NCBI GenBank assembly: GCA_963556495.2
Contig: OY747713.1
Location: forward strand, 28,668,961-28,732,960
DNA: 64,000 bases
Origin: Valencia hispanica
Lineage: Eukaryota; Chordata; Actinopteri; Cyprinodontiformes; Valenciidae
Direction: 5' to 3'
This document shows positions 1 through 10,700 of this stretch, in pieces. Under the pieces are notes generated by a model. It was not told the origin of the DNA. It saw only the letters and a list, made by a program, of their open reading frames with translations, and did not search any database. The translations under genes were made by a program, and so were the position numbers. The stretch's first letter is position 1; every line of letters begins with the position of its first letter.

Positions 1-105
1 GGCAATCACACCACCCTCATGGAGACAGTTTCTGACAGTTTGAGCAGACACATGCACATTTGTGGCCTGCTGGAAGGCCCTGGCAGTGCTCCTCCTGTTT
101 TTCCT
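1..105 (-). mobile_element. Tc1-like transposase fragment (left edge)
   Basis: The reverse strand translates to a stretch containing VHVSAQTVRNCLHEGG, typical of the second helix-turn-helix of Tc1-like transposases (VSxxTVRNRLHE). The homology runs off the left edge and stops near 105. No terminal repeat is visible in the window. Confidence 0.6.
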
Positions 106-109
106 AAGT

Positions 110-370
110 TTTTCCTCTCCACTGTCGCTACATGCTTCTTCGGTATGAGGGATTGGTGAGGGATTGCAGTAGTTGGAGTCTGCATAAATGGAGCACAATC
201 TCAAGTCAATGACTCGATGCAATCTGCTTGGATTCCTTAAATAGAAAACCAACTAAAAATTTTAACTAATTGGAATGTTTGTATAATCGTATTGAAATTA
301 CTTTTCTTGTAAAGTGTCTTGAGATGACATCTGTTGTGAATCGGCGCTATTTAAATACATTGAATATTGC
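110..370 (+). repeat. teleost interspersed repeat with GGCGCTATTTAAATA tail
   Basis: The segment contains words I associate with a common fish interspersed repeat: 'gtcgctacatgcttcttcggtatgag' near 125-150 and a tail 'gtcttgagatgaca...ggcgctatttaaata' near 316-356. The tail resembles the 3' ends of retroposed fish repeats. The family was not resolved. Confidence 0.45.
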
Positions 371-1076
371 ATAACTGGGATATTCTCACAAAACTGACAC
401 TACAAAGATTTATTGTTTTTTGAGTGTGGAGCCACCTTTTTGTTTTGTTTTTTGGATTACAGATGCTCACTCAGGCTCATGCCGTAGCTGTGCCTCAAGA
501 GTTTAACTTCCACCAGTTCCTGAATGAAAATGGCAGTCCTTAGCTAAGAATCTGAACCTTAAAACATGCCCATAATGTGCTCATCTGTGTCTGAGTGGGT
601 GTGTGGTTAAACCTATAGTAAGCAAAGCTATAACACTTTATATGGGATCCAAAACAAATAACTTTTCTATTAGAAATAAACCATCAAAAAAACCAGTGCA
701 CAGTCAAAGTCCTACATAAAAATTTGAATCCATTTTGATGAGTTTAACAAAGAAAACTTGATTGTCACAACTTTAAAGCTGCACTTGTGTTTGTGTAGCT
801 GTGCTTTTCTGTTAAATATCTTTAATTAAGAGAACTACCTTTGGGCTAAAAAGATAAATTGTTAAGAAAAATGCAAAAGCTGCTTTAGACCGTTATCACA
901 TCTCCCCATTGCTCCTGAGCTTCATTGTTATTTACACAAATCACATTATTGTGTGCTGGTGTGTTCAAACTAAATATATATCCTGGTATATGGTGTTGCC
1001 AAATCATCAGCTGGTTATCTGTTACATCTACACCTAGTTCAACTCAAAGGATAACAATGTTTTATATGACACCCAC

Positions 1077-1154
1077 CTGGTCTATCTCCATGAGTTTAGG
1101 GAAAGCCCCAGGCCACTCAATGGCCACCTTGACGATGTCTGCCGGTGGCGGCAT
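1077..1154 (-). CDS. elmo1: ELMO1 first coding exon (residues 1-26)
   Basis: Read on the minus strand, this 78-nt segment starts at an ATG (1154-1152) and encodes 26 residues beginning [17 protein letters not shown] and ending KLMEIDQ. I recognise this as the amino terminus of ELMO1; ELMO2 diverges after MPPP and ELMO3 is less alike. The exon ends at a consensus donor, CAG|GTGGGT, in phase 0. ELMO proteins are cytoplasmic adaptors that bind DOCK1/DOCK2 and help them load Rac with GTP during engulfment of apoptotic cells and cell migration. The first ~80 residues form the Ras-binding-like domain that contacts RhoG, and this exon encodes its start. The remaining coding exons must lie beyond the left edge. 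The reading frame is clean and both splice sites are intact, so this looks like a functional exon rather than a pseudogene. Confidence 0.93.
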
Positions 1155-1232
1155 GGCTGCCGGGAGAGTGTTTGTTGTGAGTCTTGTGCCTCACACCAAT
1201 TTCAAACAATTCTAGGGATGGTTCATCCAAAC
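1155..1232 (-). other. elmo1: elmo1 exon 2, 5' untranslated part with splice acceptor
   Basis: The exon holding the start codon extends 78 nt upstream of the ATG. It begins after a pyrimidine-rich acceptor (tgctctttctgtttgcag on the minus strand, AG at 1234-1233). The ATG sits in a reasonable Kozak context (GCAGCCATGC). An acceptor just upstream of the start codon shows that at least one non-coding exon lies further to the right in this window. Confidence 0.85.
1212..1226 (-). promoter_or_regulatory. tiny upstream ORF in elmo1 5' UTR (4 codons)
   Basis: Inside the 5' UTR part of the exon, an upstream ATG at 1226-1224 opens a four-codon frame, Met-Asn-His-Pro, stopped by TAG at 1214-1212, 57 nt before the elmo1 ATG. 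Very short upstream ORFs can reduce or condition translation of the main frame. Here the structure is seen directly; any effect is inference. Confidence 0.5.
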
Positions 1233-1674
1233 CTGCAAACAGAAAGAGCAGCATATAAGTCAAAAGGTATATGGTTATGCAAGACGTGGTTAAAAGCCAT
1301 TTCTGGCCGACAGGGTGAAATGATTATATAACATACAATCTCAGTTAATCCAAAAAATGAACTGAATGCACAACTTTTAATTTATTGTAGATTTCCTCTA
1401 AATAATCTACATTTTACAGCTATCAACAAGCGTATGGCACATTCTGGGTGGAATTTGACAAGTCTTCTAGACAGAAATGGGATTTATGGTTTGTTTCCTG
1501 AACAAGACTTGATTCTTAAGTATAACCCATGAATTCTAAATACGGTTCATGACTGGTTTTTGGGAAAGCCATTCAGGGAACTTCATCTATGCTTTCTAAA
1601 ACAATTTTTGATTAACATTGGGGTTATTGTTCTGGTGGAATAAAATTGTGTCCACATCCTAACCACTTCTCCCC

Positions 1675-2130
1675 AACTGTCAACCGCAGAGGAAAAGAAA
1701 CTGGTTGAGAAGCTCAAGAGCAACCCAGGAACCACAAGGTCTGAAGCTGATCATAAACTGGAAGATGTCACTGTCCATAAACAAGTTTAACATTATTGCG
1801 GATTGAGAGCCTGCTGACCACAAACAAAGCTTCTGCTTCAAAATCAACACATTTAAACTCAACTGTTTTTTAGACAAATCCCTTCTCGCAAATCCCTTCT
1901 CGCAAAACGTTTAATTGATAAATGAGACAAAGATTAATTAGTACTGATTCATTGCAAACTGTGGGTGAAACCTCCTATTTCTTCAACTTTATGTCATATC
2001 AACAGGAAAAAACAGTTGGAATTTGGACACATGTGGGTGTAAAGCAGAAAAATCTAAACTGGGTTTGGAATGGACAAAGCAGAAGCCATCAACAAGCTTC
2101 TGGAATGATGCTGACATGAAACTTATTAAA
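1675..2130 (+). mobile_element. decayed Tc1-like transposon
   Basis: Plus-strand words such as 'aagaaactggttgagaagctcaagagcaaccc' (1698-1729) and the later 'acacatgtgggtgtaaagcag...ttctggaatg' (2028-2107) match a Tc1-like transposase in order, with a scrambled middle and stops in every frame. A 14-bp tandem duplication lies inside at 1876-1903. No terminal repeats were found; an old fossil. Confidence 0.55.
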
Positions 2131-2479
2131 AATGTATGAACCAGGAATAAAAGAAGGTTCTGTGCTAGGAAACTTAGACTTTTTAAATGAAATCTACCAA
2201 TCCAGAACAGTTTTAAATATTAGCCAGGGTTATGCAAAAATCTTGATGGTTGCAAAAACTGTTAGTGTGTTGCAACTTCATTTTATTCAAATATTAGTTG
2301 AGACCTATGTAAACTCAGCAAAAAAAGAAACGTCCTCTGACTTTCAACTGTTTTTTCTTTCAGTAAACTTAATGTGTGTAAATATTTGTATGAACACTAA
2401 AAGACTCAACACCATAAGACATAAACTAAAAATGTTTCACAGACATGTGACTAACAGAAATAGAATAATGTGTCCTTGA

Positions 2480-2670
2480 ATGAAGGGAGGCTCAAAATCA
2501 AAAGCACCAGTCAGTATCTGGTGTGGCCACCAGCTGCTTGAAGTACTGCAGTCACAGTACTGCCCTAGCCACATCAGCAGTCCTCATGCCTCCCTGCAGC
2601 ATGTCTAATGCATGTTCACGCAGATGAGCAGGGACCCTGGGCATCTTTCTTTGGGTGTCATGGTCGGTTA
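2480..2670 (-). mobile_element. internally deleted Tc1-like element retaining the N-terminal HTH
   Basis: On the minus strand a 30-residue frame (ATG at 2644-2642, stop at 2554-2552) begins MPRVPAHLREHALDMLQGG and continues TADVARAV, the first helix-turn-helix of a Tc1-like transposase. Immediately beyond the stop, sequence matching the far C-terminus ('tcagtatctggtgtggccaccagctgc') follows, so the DDE catalytic core has been deleted. The junction lies in a small palindrome, gtactg/cagtac, near 2544-2560. Confidence 0.65.
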
Positions 2671-2699
2671 TATATGTTTGTGCTTGCATGAATACATTT

Positions 2700-4180
2700 T
2701 TACAATGTTTGAATTAGAAAAAAATCATTGACATTGTAAGCCGTATTATCAGTCCATCTCCCCCCAAAAAACTATAGTTAAAATGTTTTTATATATATTA
2801 TTTTATTTTTTTAAAGCCCAAACTTATTCTGACAAGATTGCCTTTGATGAGAATCCAAATATGACAATTTTTTCTTTGGCATGTGAAAGTTTATAGAAAC
2901 TGGATAGAAACAGTTAGCCTTTTAACACAATTGATCAGTTTTTACTTCTGTCTCTCACCAGGAAGTAAATGGCTTTGTATAAAAAAGCTTTCTGAATGCT
3001 GATGACTTTCTTGAAAAAATTCCTGCAAACTTTGACAACTTATTACTGATTACTTACATTACAGTAAGTAAAATAAGACGACCAAGATAGCCTATTTAAT
3101 TAATTTATTTTAAACAAAAATGCACTTCTAAATCACACGTTTTCTCTCAAACAATGCTGTGCTCATTGGATTCACATGCAGAGTAGTCGCAAAGCAGATT
3201 AAATACCTCACTGGTCTTGAAGGTAAAAACTGCACACTAAAACACTGAACTCATAATCCAGGGTTCCTACAACCTGATTTAGGACTCTAGAGAGGGTATA
3301 CAGAAGCACGATATGCGAGGGAGGCGCCAGCAGCCAGACTGGCCTGAAAAACCCAGTGGATTTTCAAGATAAGCCAGTTAGAGGACCTGTGGTGGAGAAA
3401 GGGCCAAATCACAGCCACTCTGAAGCACACAAGTGGGTCTTTGTAAAAAGGTGTCTCTGTGTGCTTGCAGGGGGATCTCTAATGAAACCTACAGCTGCTC
3501 ACAGCTACTGAGAGGAAAAGTGAAAGTTTTATACAGCAGATATCTTCAATTACTTATTATTCACGCCTGTCTGGAAAGCTTGGAACATCCATGTTTCTTT
3601 TAAAGGGCTTGGTTTACTTTTTCACCTCAATCCATAATGCATAACTGTCTGGGAGGGCACCATTGAGCAGAACATTTAGAATTTTGATGTATAAATCACA
3701 CATGCATGAGTATGCACAGAATGAGTGGGCAAATGTGTCCATTCATCACACACAAAACCCAGAAACCTTCTACATGCGGAATCTAAATTCTACTGAACAA
3801 TCTCTATAGCTTTTTGTAAATATACAATAATTCATGGACAGTATACATAATAATAGTGCCCTGGTTTTGTGTGAGCCACCCATAATAATCCACATAACCT
3901 TAATTCAAGGGGCTGTTGTCATGGCAGCTGCTGCATCAATGGCTTGAGATTTCAATGGGATTTTTTTCTAAAATAAGTGGCATACTCAAGTCACATCTGC
4001 CACTCAAGTCACAGCTGCTTTGCCAAAGAGATATGAATGAGTTATGTTCATTCAACAGCAGACTGGTGTTATAACGTATGTTAAATACAAAAAAAAAAAA
4101 TGCTCGGCATATGGAAGGTTTGACAGATTGCATTTTTTGACTTTGCTCTTTCCTCTACGAACTTCTGCAGAAACAAAAAC
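2700..4180. other. AT-rich intronic stretch, no gene recognised
   Basis: Only short chance frames are present. It holds an A-run near 4089-4100 and no repeat family that I recognise. Confidence 0.5.
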
Positions 4181-4182
4181 TG

Positions 4183-4310
4183 CTTCAAATGAGAAACAAA
4201 GTCATCAACATCTATCAGTCTGGAAAAGGTTATAAAGCAATTTTTAAGAGGGGAATGTTCTCAGGAGTGGCTGGCCAACCAAAACATTTCCAGGAGCACA
4301 TGGACTACTA
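4183..4310 (+). mobile_element. Tc1-like transposase N-terminal remnant
   Basis: The plus strand reads NKVINIYQSGKGYKAI (from about 4195), a Tc1-like first helix-turn-helix. After an internal deletion it continues with 'caggagtggctggccaaccaaaa' (4262-4284), the basic linker between the two DNA-binding helices. The rest of the element is gone. Confidence 0.55.
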
Positions 4311-5089
4311 GTTCTGGATGTCAGAAAAAACTACATTTCAATATGGAAAAGATATTCATGTGGTCATTATTGTGTAGCTGCAGCTAACATGAACAGATTG
4401 GTATGAGCTATTAACAGCCCATAATCTACAAACGTCACTGGTAAATATTCAAGCTCTGCCTTTCACAGTAATACATTGCCTGTCAGTGCTGCAGTCTATA
4501 GTTCACGTTCTGGCTTCCTTTCAACCATCATTAGTGTTTGTAGGAGCAGGAATCCAAAGTCAGGTATCTAGTCTTAAATGCACAAGTCTAAGTAAAGTCT
4601 GAAGTCTTATTCTTGCAAATTAAGTACAACCTGAATCAGAGTTTTAAACTTGAGTCACCTTCTCTGTCCTAAGCTCAAGCGCACGTGGCTCATGCAGCAC
4701 TGTGCATCCTGTGGTAACGTATTTATACACTCAGCGTGTGTGATTCAGTCACTCATCTTCAGCAGACAAAAACATGTTAAACATCTACATATTGGTGACT
4801 ATGTCAAAGACAAAGAGACAGTGACTGAAAGCTGTAACCTTCATCACAGCCTGCCAAGATTTAAGTTATGCTTTCAGCAACAGAGTTCCAGGGATTGGTC
4901 TGATGCTTGGTTCACCACTATAGTCTGCACTGAAATGAATGGATTGCTAAGAATCTGTCTTTAGAAATGCAAGGCATTAAGAAGATAAATCAAAGGGACC
5001 AAATGTTATGTTTTGTGGGCTTGGGTTTAATGTTCCAACAGCTACTGGACAGATGGGAACATTTTGGAGCAACACTAATATGTTTCTTC

Positions 5090-5570
5090 CAAACGGAGTT
5101 CTATATATTGTATTATATGAATGAGAAATTAGCTCCAGCCGAGGCTTTTGAAAACGATGACGTCACTGCCAGCCACCTACGGACGTGTTGCACTTGCGCA
5201 CTCCGCCTTTCTATAGAAAAACAACAATGGTGGATCCAGGTATGCCGTTACTACTGATGCAGCTTCTGAAGTAATTAGGTCTCTGTAAGCAAAACTTAGA
5301 GATCATCAGGCTTCTATACGATCGTCAAGGGAAACGCATACAGTACGTGCGTCAAATGATCGATACAACTTTATTGAAGCGGAGAACTACAAGAAGACCG
5401 TGAAATGTTTATTTTTTCGGGTTGTGAGGGGGAAACCTTGGAACACTGCCATCTAAAGGCCGGGCATATGTACTACATCGTTTTCCATCGTGCGCCCTGT
5501 CGTGTAAACGCAGTGCGTTTTTACCTGCATATTCAAACTAAAACGGCAACGTTATCGTGTAAACAGCCCC
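5090..5570. mobile_element. PIF/Harbinger-like remnant with one preserved end
   Basis: The right end reads 'cgttatcgtgtaaacagcccc' and is followed by TAA (5571-5573), as in fish Harbinger elements whose ends start GGGGCTGTTTACACG and whose target duplication is a 3-bp TWA. Inside are motifs such as 'gaaaacgatgacgtca' and 'cgtgtaaacgcagtgcg'. The matching left end was not found, so the element seems truncated on the left. Confidence 0.4.
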
Positions 5571-6213
5571 TAAAGCAAAGTAAACAGTCCTATAAAAACA
5601 ATGTTTTTAAAACTACAGTTGAACTACAGTTTCGCCATTCATCCAGATCATATAAAATATTCCAAATTGATTTTGTAGCATTGTACCCCAATCTAAACCA
5701 GCATTAGAGAAAACATAGGATTACTACATTGTAAATATTAACCAGTTTTGGTTTCTTCATCTAGCTAAAACTCAACAAGAAACACATCATGGGTTTATAC
5801 TACTTAATAAGCAGTTAAAGTAAAAGCCCTAGAGACCTGCAGCGGTTTCCATGCTTTGTCTCCCTCAATATATTGATGTAGTGGTAATTAGCAAGCGTAG
5901 GTTATGAAAAATATTAATTGAAGAATTTCATATTGTTATCACAGCATACTAGCATTTCTACATGTTAGTGTTCATCTATGACAGACAAAACCATCACTAA
6001 GCCAGTTTAAAGTCAATTTCCCCCATTTTGATGCTCACTTTGAACTTCAGTAATTCAGTTATTTTTGTTTAGGTCAATTTGACAAACTTAAAATAATTAA
6101 AAATTGTGCAAATTAAGATAACTGCAATAGTCACAAGTAGTAGCAGTTGTCTTTCTGCTTAAAAAAGGAAATCAATTTTATCAAATACTGTGAGGATAAT
6201 GTGTATTTTAACT

Positions 6214-6655
6214 GATACATGAACAGCCTAGAACGACCCCAGCGTCTTTCAGCACAGAAATAAACATGACTTCTATTTGATTTTTTCAGTTTAAACCAAA
6301 ACGTAACTTATATCGCAGAACAAATACTGTATATGAATGTGCACCTTGGGTTTATATTGCCTTAACAAATTCAGTTTCTAAGGTTCTTGCTTCTTTGTTA
6401 TTCAGAAAAAAAATGCTTTCACCTGAATAGCACTACTTTTTCCCCCCAATGCAATGCATTGTGTGTAGATACATGAACTGCCTAGAACGACCGCAGTGTC
6501 TTTCAGCACAGAAATAAACATGACTTCTATTTGACCTTTTCAGTTTAAACCAAAACACAACTTACATCGCAGAACAACAAATACTGTATGTGGATGTGCT
6601 TCTTGGGTTTACATTTCCTTAACAAATTCAGTTTCTAAGGTTCTTGCTTCTTTGC
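6214..6655 (+). repeat. local tandem duplication, two ~185-bp copies
   Basis: The block starting 'gatacatgaac(a/t)gcctagaacgacc' at 6214 recurs at 6468, and both copies run to 'ttctaaggttcttgcttctttg'. The copies differ by scattered substitutions and a 3-bp insertion and are separated by about 65 bp. No transposon ends were seen. Confidence 0.75.
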
Positions 6656-6659
6656 TTTT

Positions 6660-8175
6660 TAAATGCAACAGCAGGCATTTTGAACAGTTACTTAAAACGC
6701 ATATGAGTCTGTTCAGACCTAATCACAATTGATTATTTGCGTGCAACTGATGTGGGGAGGTTTGTTAGTCCATTCACTCCAAACAAGACGCTTTCCTCCT
6801 GACATGGGCGTTGCATTGCAGCCAGAAGACTGGCTCCAATAAAAACGTTGAGGTTATGCTTTGTGTGTACAAGTTTATTATTTCAAGCATCTTGTCATCT
6901 CAGTGACTTCAGATGATGCAAACATGGTTACCCTCTGGGATTATTGGCAGCAAATACACACAAAAATGCAGAAACACACATGCACAGCAGTCTCACTGCT
7001 GGCAGTCAAGGCAGATCTCTTTGGAAAAAATAAATAAATACAGGTTTAAATCTAATTTAGAGACAAAGCGGTGCAACACACCATGCCGCCATGAGCAGCT
7101 TTGCAAGGAGGCCTCATCTGATTAACGTGTTTTTTCTTCCCTCAACCACTGCTGAAAACAACTTCTAAACAACGAGATTCAGGATTCTGTTCTCGTGTGC
7201 TTGACCATATATTCACACATCTTTAATAAGCTGACAGATCTGAGTGTCAATTCCCATTTGTCACTCTGACATCTCATCACAACCACTTTCTTGTAAATGG
7301 AAGTTTGATACCGAGCTATCTGCTGTCAGAGCTCATCAAGTCAGAGCATGTTGATTTATTCAAGACTCGTTTAGTTGACTGAACGAGTGAAAGTTTATTT
7401 TTTGCTCTGCCGAAGAGTACACAAGCTCACGGAGAGAAACATCTCCCTGTTTTTATTTGCTGCAGACTACTCTGGCTTTCAGGATCTAGCCCAACTTCCC
7501 TGCATCTATTTGTTCACTGATTTCGTTTTCCCACATTTGATTACTTGTGCCCCCACCAACCTTTCATGGATTTCTCACAAAGTTATATTGTCATGCAAAG
7601 TTAGACTGGATAGAACTTTAGTCAGGACTTAGTAAAGATATTAGGATTCTCATATTTAATTTATTTTGAGAATGCATTATTCATTTGAGAGTGCATTATT
7701 GTACTACAAGAGTACATTTCAACATATTGAAATTTCAATATAGTAAAATGTACCAGTGTAAATATATGTATAACTATTGAAGATATCTCAATAGATTATT
7801 TTTTTAAGCTATTTGAGTAACTTTAAAAAATGTTAAATCATGAATTATACAGATTAACTGCACAGAAAGTGTTATATTTTAAGTATTTATTTAGAATAAC
7901 AAGAATTATAATTTTACACTTAAAACCCGAATTTCCAGTTCCAGCAAACCAAAATATTGCAGTAGACTTGTTTTTCTTTTGTGTGTGTGTGTGTGTGGGT
8001 TTTTTTTTTTCCGAAATGTGATTTTATTGCTTACACAATCATTGGGCCCAATTCAATTTAAGTAAAGAGTGCATATAATGTGCAGTACATGGACATAGAT
8101 TCACCCAAGCTAATATTTTTGTATTAAAAACAATGTCCTGTTGGTCATATGTATTAATCTAATTATCTCTGAAAC
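6660..8175. other. AT-rich intronic stretch with a GT microsatellite
   Basis: No gene or recognised repeat family. A (GT)n tract at about 7981-7998 is followed by a T-run. Confidence 0.5.
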
Positions 8176-8179
8176 TTAA

Positions 8180-9173
8180 GGCATAGTTTGCATTTTTAAA
8201 GACATGAAGTTTTATCCCATCCTCACCATCAGCATAGTGCATACACACTGACCCACATCTGTGTTCACCTCCTGGTCGGAGCTCTGGCCGTTAGAAGTCT
8301 TTCAAGAAAGTAGTCCCGGCTAGTTTCGGGGGCCTGATTACGAAACATCTGAGGATGAAACTCATCTTAGCACAATGCCAGATGGATCGGATGAAGAAGA
8401 AACTTTTTTTATGAACCAGAGTATACGGATGCCAAACTTAAGCAGATGGAGCTAGAACACAGCTGTAAGTAGGGTGAGTAAGTGTGGACGATCTCATGTT
8501 GTGCAATTTTTGACATCAGAATTAGACAACTTTACATTGTATTGATCAGTAGGCTATGCAATATTTGACCGAATTCATTATTACTACTGATAATACACCA
8601 AATGGGCTACATTATGTGGCTCAGCTTCAGCTTGGAGCACTTCTCCACTCGCTCTCTCTGCCCATTCTAGCTCCATCTGCTGAAGTTCGGCATCAGTATA
8701 CGCCGGTTTATAAAGGTATCCCTTTGGTGTTGTGCTAAAAAAAGTTTCTTCTTCATCCGATCCATCTGGCATTGTGCTAAGATGAGTTTCATCATCAGAT
8801 GTTTCGTAATCAGACATGTTGTCGGCATTTAACAGTGGAACAGCTGACGGGAGGAGCCCAACAACTGATGCTGGCCGCAGCGCGGATTGATTGGAATGGA
8901 AAGAAAATAGTGCCGAGTGATTGTGAGTTGCGAATTTTGGCCGGCGTTTGTTTTGTGATGCAAATGAATCATGTTTTCAAACGCATATAGTTTTCTGAAG
9001 CAAAACGGCCCAGTTTGTTGGCCCCCAAAACTAGCCGGGACTACTTTCTTGAAAGACTTCTAACGGCCAGAGCTCTGACCAGTAGGTGACCCCAGATATA
9101 GGTCGGTGTATACGCACTATGCTGATGGTGAGGTTGGGATACAACTTCATGTCTAAAAATGCAAACTATCCCT
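8180..9173. mobile_element. Kolobok-like foldback element (TTAA ends) with inverted duplicate exon
   Basis: Both ends are bordered by TTAA (8176-8179 and 9174-9177). The arms match as inverted repeats over at least 170 bp, from 'ggcatagtttgcatttttaaagacatgaag' on the left and its complement on the right to 'aagtagtcccggctagtttcgggggcc'. TTAA duplications and AAAGG-type ends fit the Kolobok superfamily. Each arm carries a copy of the same short acidic exon in opposite orientation; about 180 bp between arm and exon has been lost on the left only. Confidence 0.55.
8584..8817 (-). pseudogene. transposon-borne acidic exon (right-arm copy)
   Basis: A 77-residue minus-strand frame begins MSDYETSDDETHLSTMPDG. 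It contains an acidic block (DGSDEEE), a GYLYKPAYTDAELQQMELEWAE segment predicted to be helical, and no recognised catalytic motif. A diverged inverted copy lies at about 8334-8465 in the left arm, where it lacks the start codon, has lost about 24 bp in the middle and is shifted out of frame. The duplication places the exon inside the foldback element rather than in a host gene. Its product family is not recognised with confidence; acidic leaders of this kind occur in first exons of fish DNA transposons. Confidence 0.4.
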
Positions 9174-9179
9174 TTAAGA

Positions 9180-10640
9180 GCATTCTACATAACATAAGTT
9201 TCCCTTTTTGAAACCTATATGTGAAACTATGCTGCCAAGACCATAATAACATTAAATGGACAAAACTGAAAGTGAATAGGTGTGCAATCAGTCTATACTT
9301 TTACAAATGTTTAAGTATTTTAAATTAGATATACAAATGTTTATCTAATTTAAAATATACAGAATTCCATGAAATTGATGAAAAAACAGTGATTGGATCA
9401 GAATGTTCAGAGCATAACCATTGATAAACAGTGCAGAGAAAGAGAAAGAGCAAAGGAAACACAAATGAGAGAAGGCCACAGATTGGTCGAGCAGGGCTGG
9501 GTTTCCCCTTAATAATTCATGCAGTATTATGTGAGGGTCACCTCATCTGCAAAAGTAGGAGGGAGGGGAAATAAAAAAAGAGGAAGGGGGGGGGGGGAGA
9601 GAAACAAAGAAACATGAGGAAATGGAAGGAGGAAGGAAGTAAAAGGTAATAAAGCTTAAAAAGAGGGAGACATTGATAGAACATGGCATTTAAAGTAAAT
9701 GAAAACAAAAACAAAAACAACCCTGCAAGGCAAGTGGTTGAAATGCATCAAATGATATTACGAAGCAAAAATGCACAAAGACAAATGAATATGAAAAAGA
9801 ACTAAAGAATTATGGGGTGAAAATAGACAGACTGCAAATTTTGAAAATCTAAACATGTTTAAAAAGGCAAACATTAGAGGGTTATCAGAAACATAAAGCA
9901 GAGAAACTGAAATCTTTCATATTACACATCAAAATTACTGCAGCACTTCACAGAGTTCACAATGTAGAGAAATAAAAGAAAAAAGCTGTCAATTCATCCA
10001 ACAACCTTTGAAGACGAGACATTATGCTGCAAGGAAACATGAGGCAGCAGTTTGCTCCAATGACAGTTTGACCCCCCGACTCTGACGAAGAACAGAAAGG
10101 CTCAGTTAACATGCATTTATTAGGTGTCATCCTTCTTTCCATCATGCAGCTTATGACTGTGTTAAAATCATAGAAGATGACTTGATATTGAACTGCAATA
10201 TTTTACTGACATTTAAGCTGCCATGGTCTGAGAGGCCTAATGCTGGCAAAACAACTCATTCCCGATTTAAATAGTCTCCATTAAAACTCAAATGCTCTCT
10301 TTTATATATTTTGAACTGTAATATTAAAGTTAAATGGGAAACAAAAAACAATGGCAACTGTTAAACAAACTGTCTTTTAGATTTAATTTATGTTTTAAAC
10401 CTCAATTTTAATAAAACATGGACATATTTATGTTATTATCAATGTTGTTATGGTCAATGTTTTTTTCCAAACACCAAATGTAGAGAGATATTGGTATTTA
10501 TTTGGTCCATCTCAAAGGGCCAGTCTTTGGTTAATTAAATGAAGTTAATTTTTTTTTTTTTTTTTTTTTACGAGTCGATTTCAAAATAAAATAAATATTT
10601 TTTTAATATGATTTGATCATTTTCACAGGTTTTACTAATA
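9180..10640. other. no gene; purine-rich tract and homopolymer runs
   Basis: The plus strand is strongly purine-rich at about 9430-9680, including a G-run of 12 at 9586-9597. A T-run of 21 lies at 10549-10569. Nothing coding was recognised. Confidence 0.55.
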
Positions 10641-10644
10641 CATT

Positions 10645-10700
10645 AATAACCTTACTTAAGTTCCCTCTGGGTTTAATAAAGTATTTTTTTATATTGAAAT
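10645..10700 (+). repeat. LINE 3' tail fragment
   Basis: 'cttaagttccctctgggtttaataaagtattttt' is the complement-strand counterpart of the tail of the Rex1-like copy at 52.6 kb ('aaaaatactttattgatcccagagggaaatta'). It is only a short 3' remnant. Confidence 0.5.

Noticed and set aside
8556..8738. Plus-strand frame over the foldback element
   Set aside because: Shadow of the minus-strand transposon exon.
9586..9597. G-runs and mono/dinucleotide tracts (also 62205-62218, 10549-10569) as regulatory sites
   Set aside because: Ordinary simple repeats; a single G-run is not a four-tract quadruplex motif.
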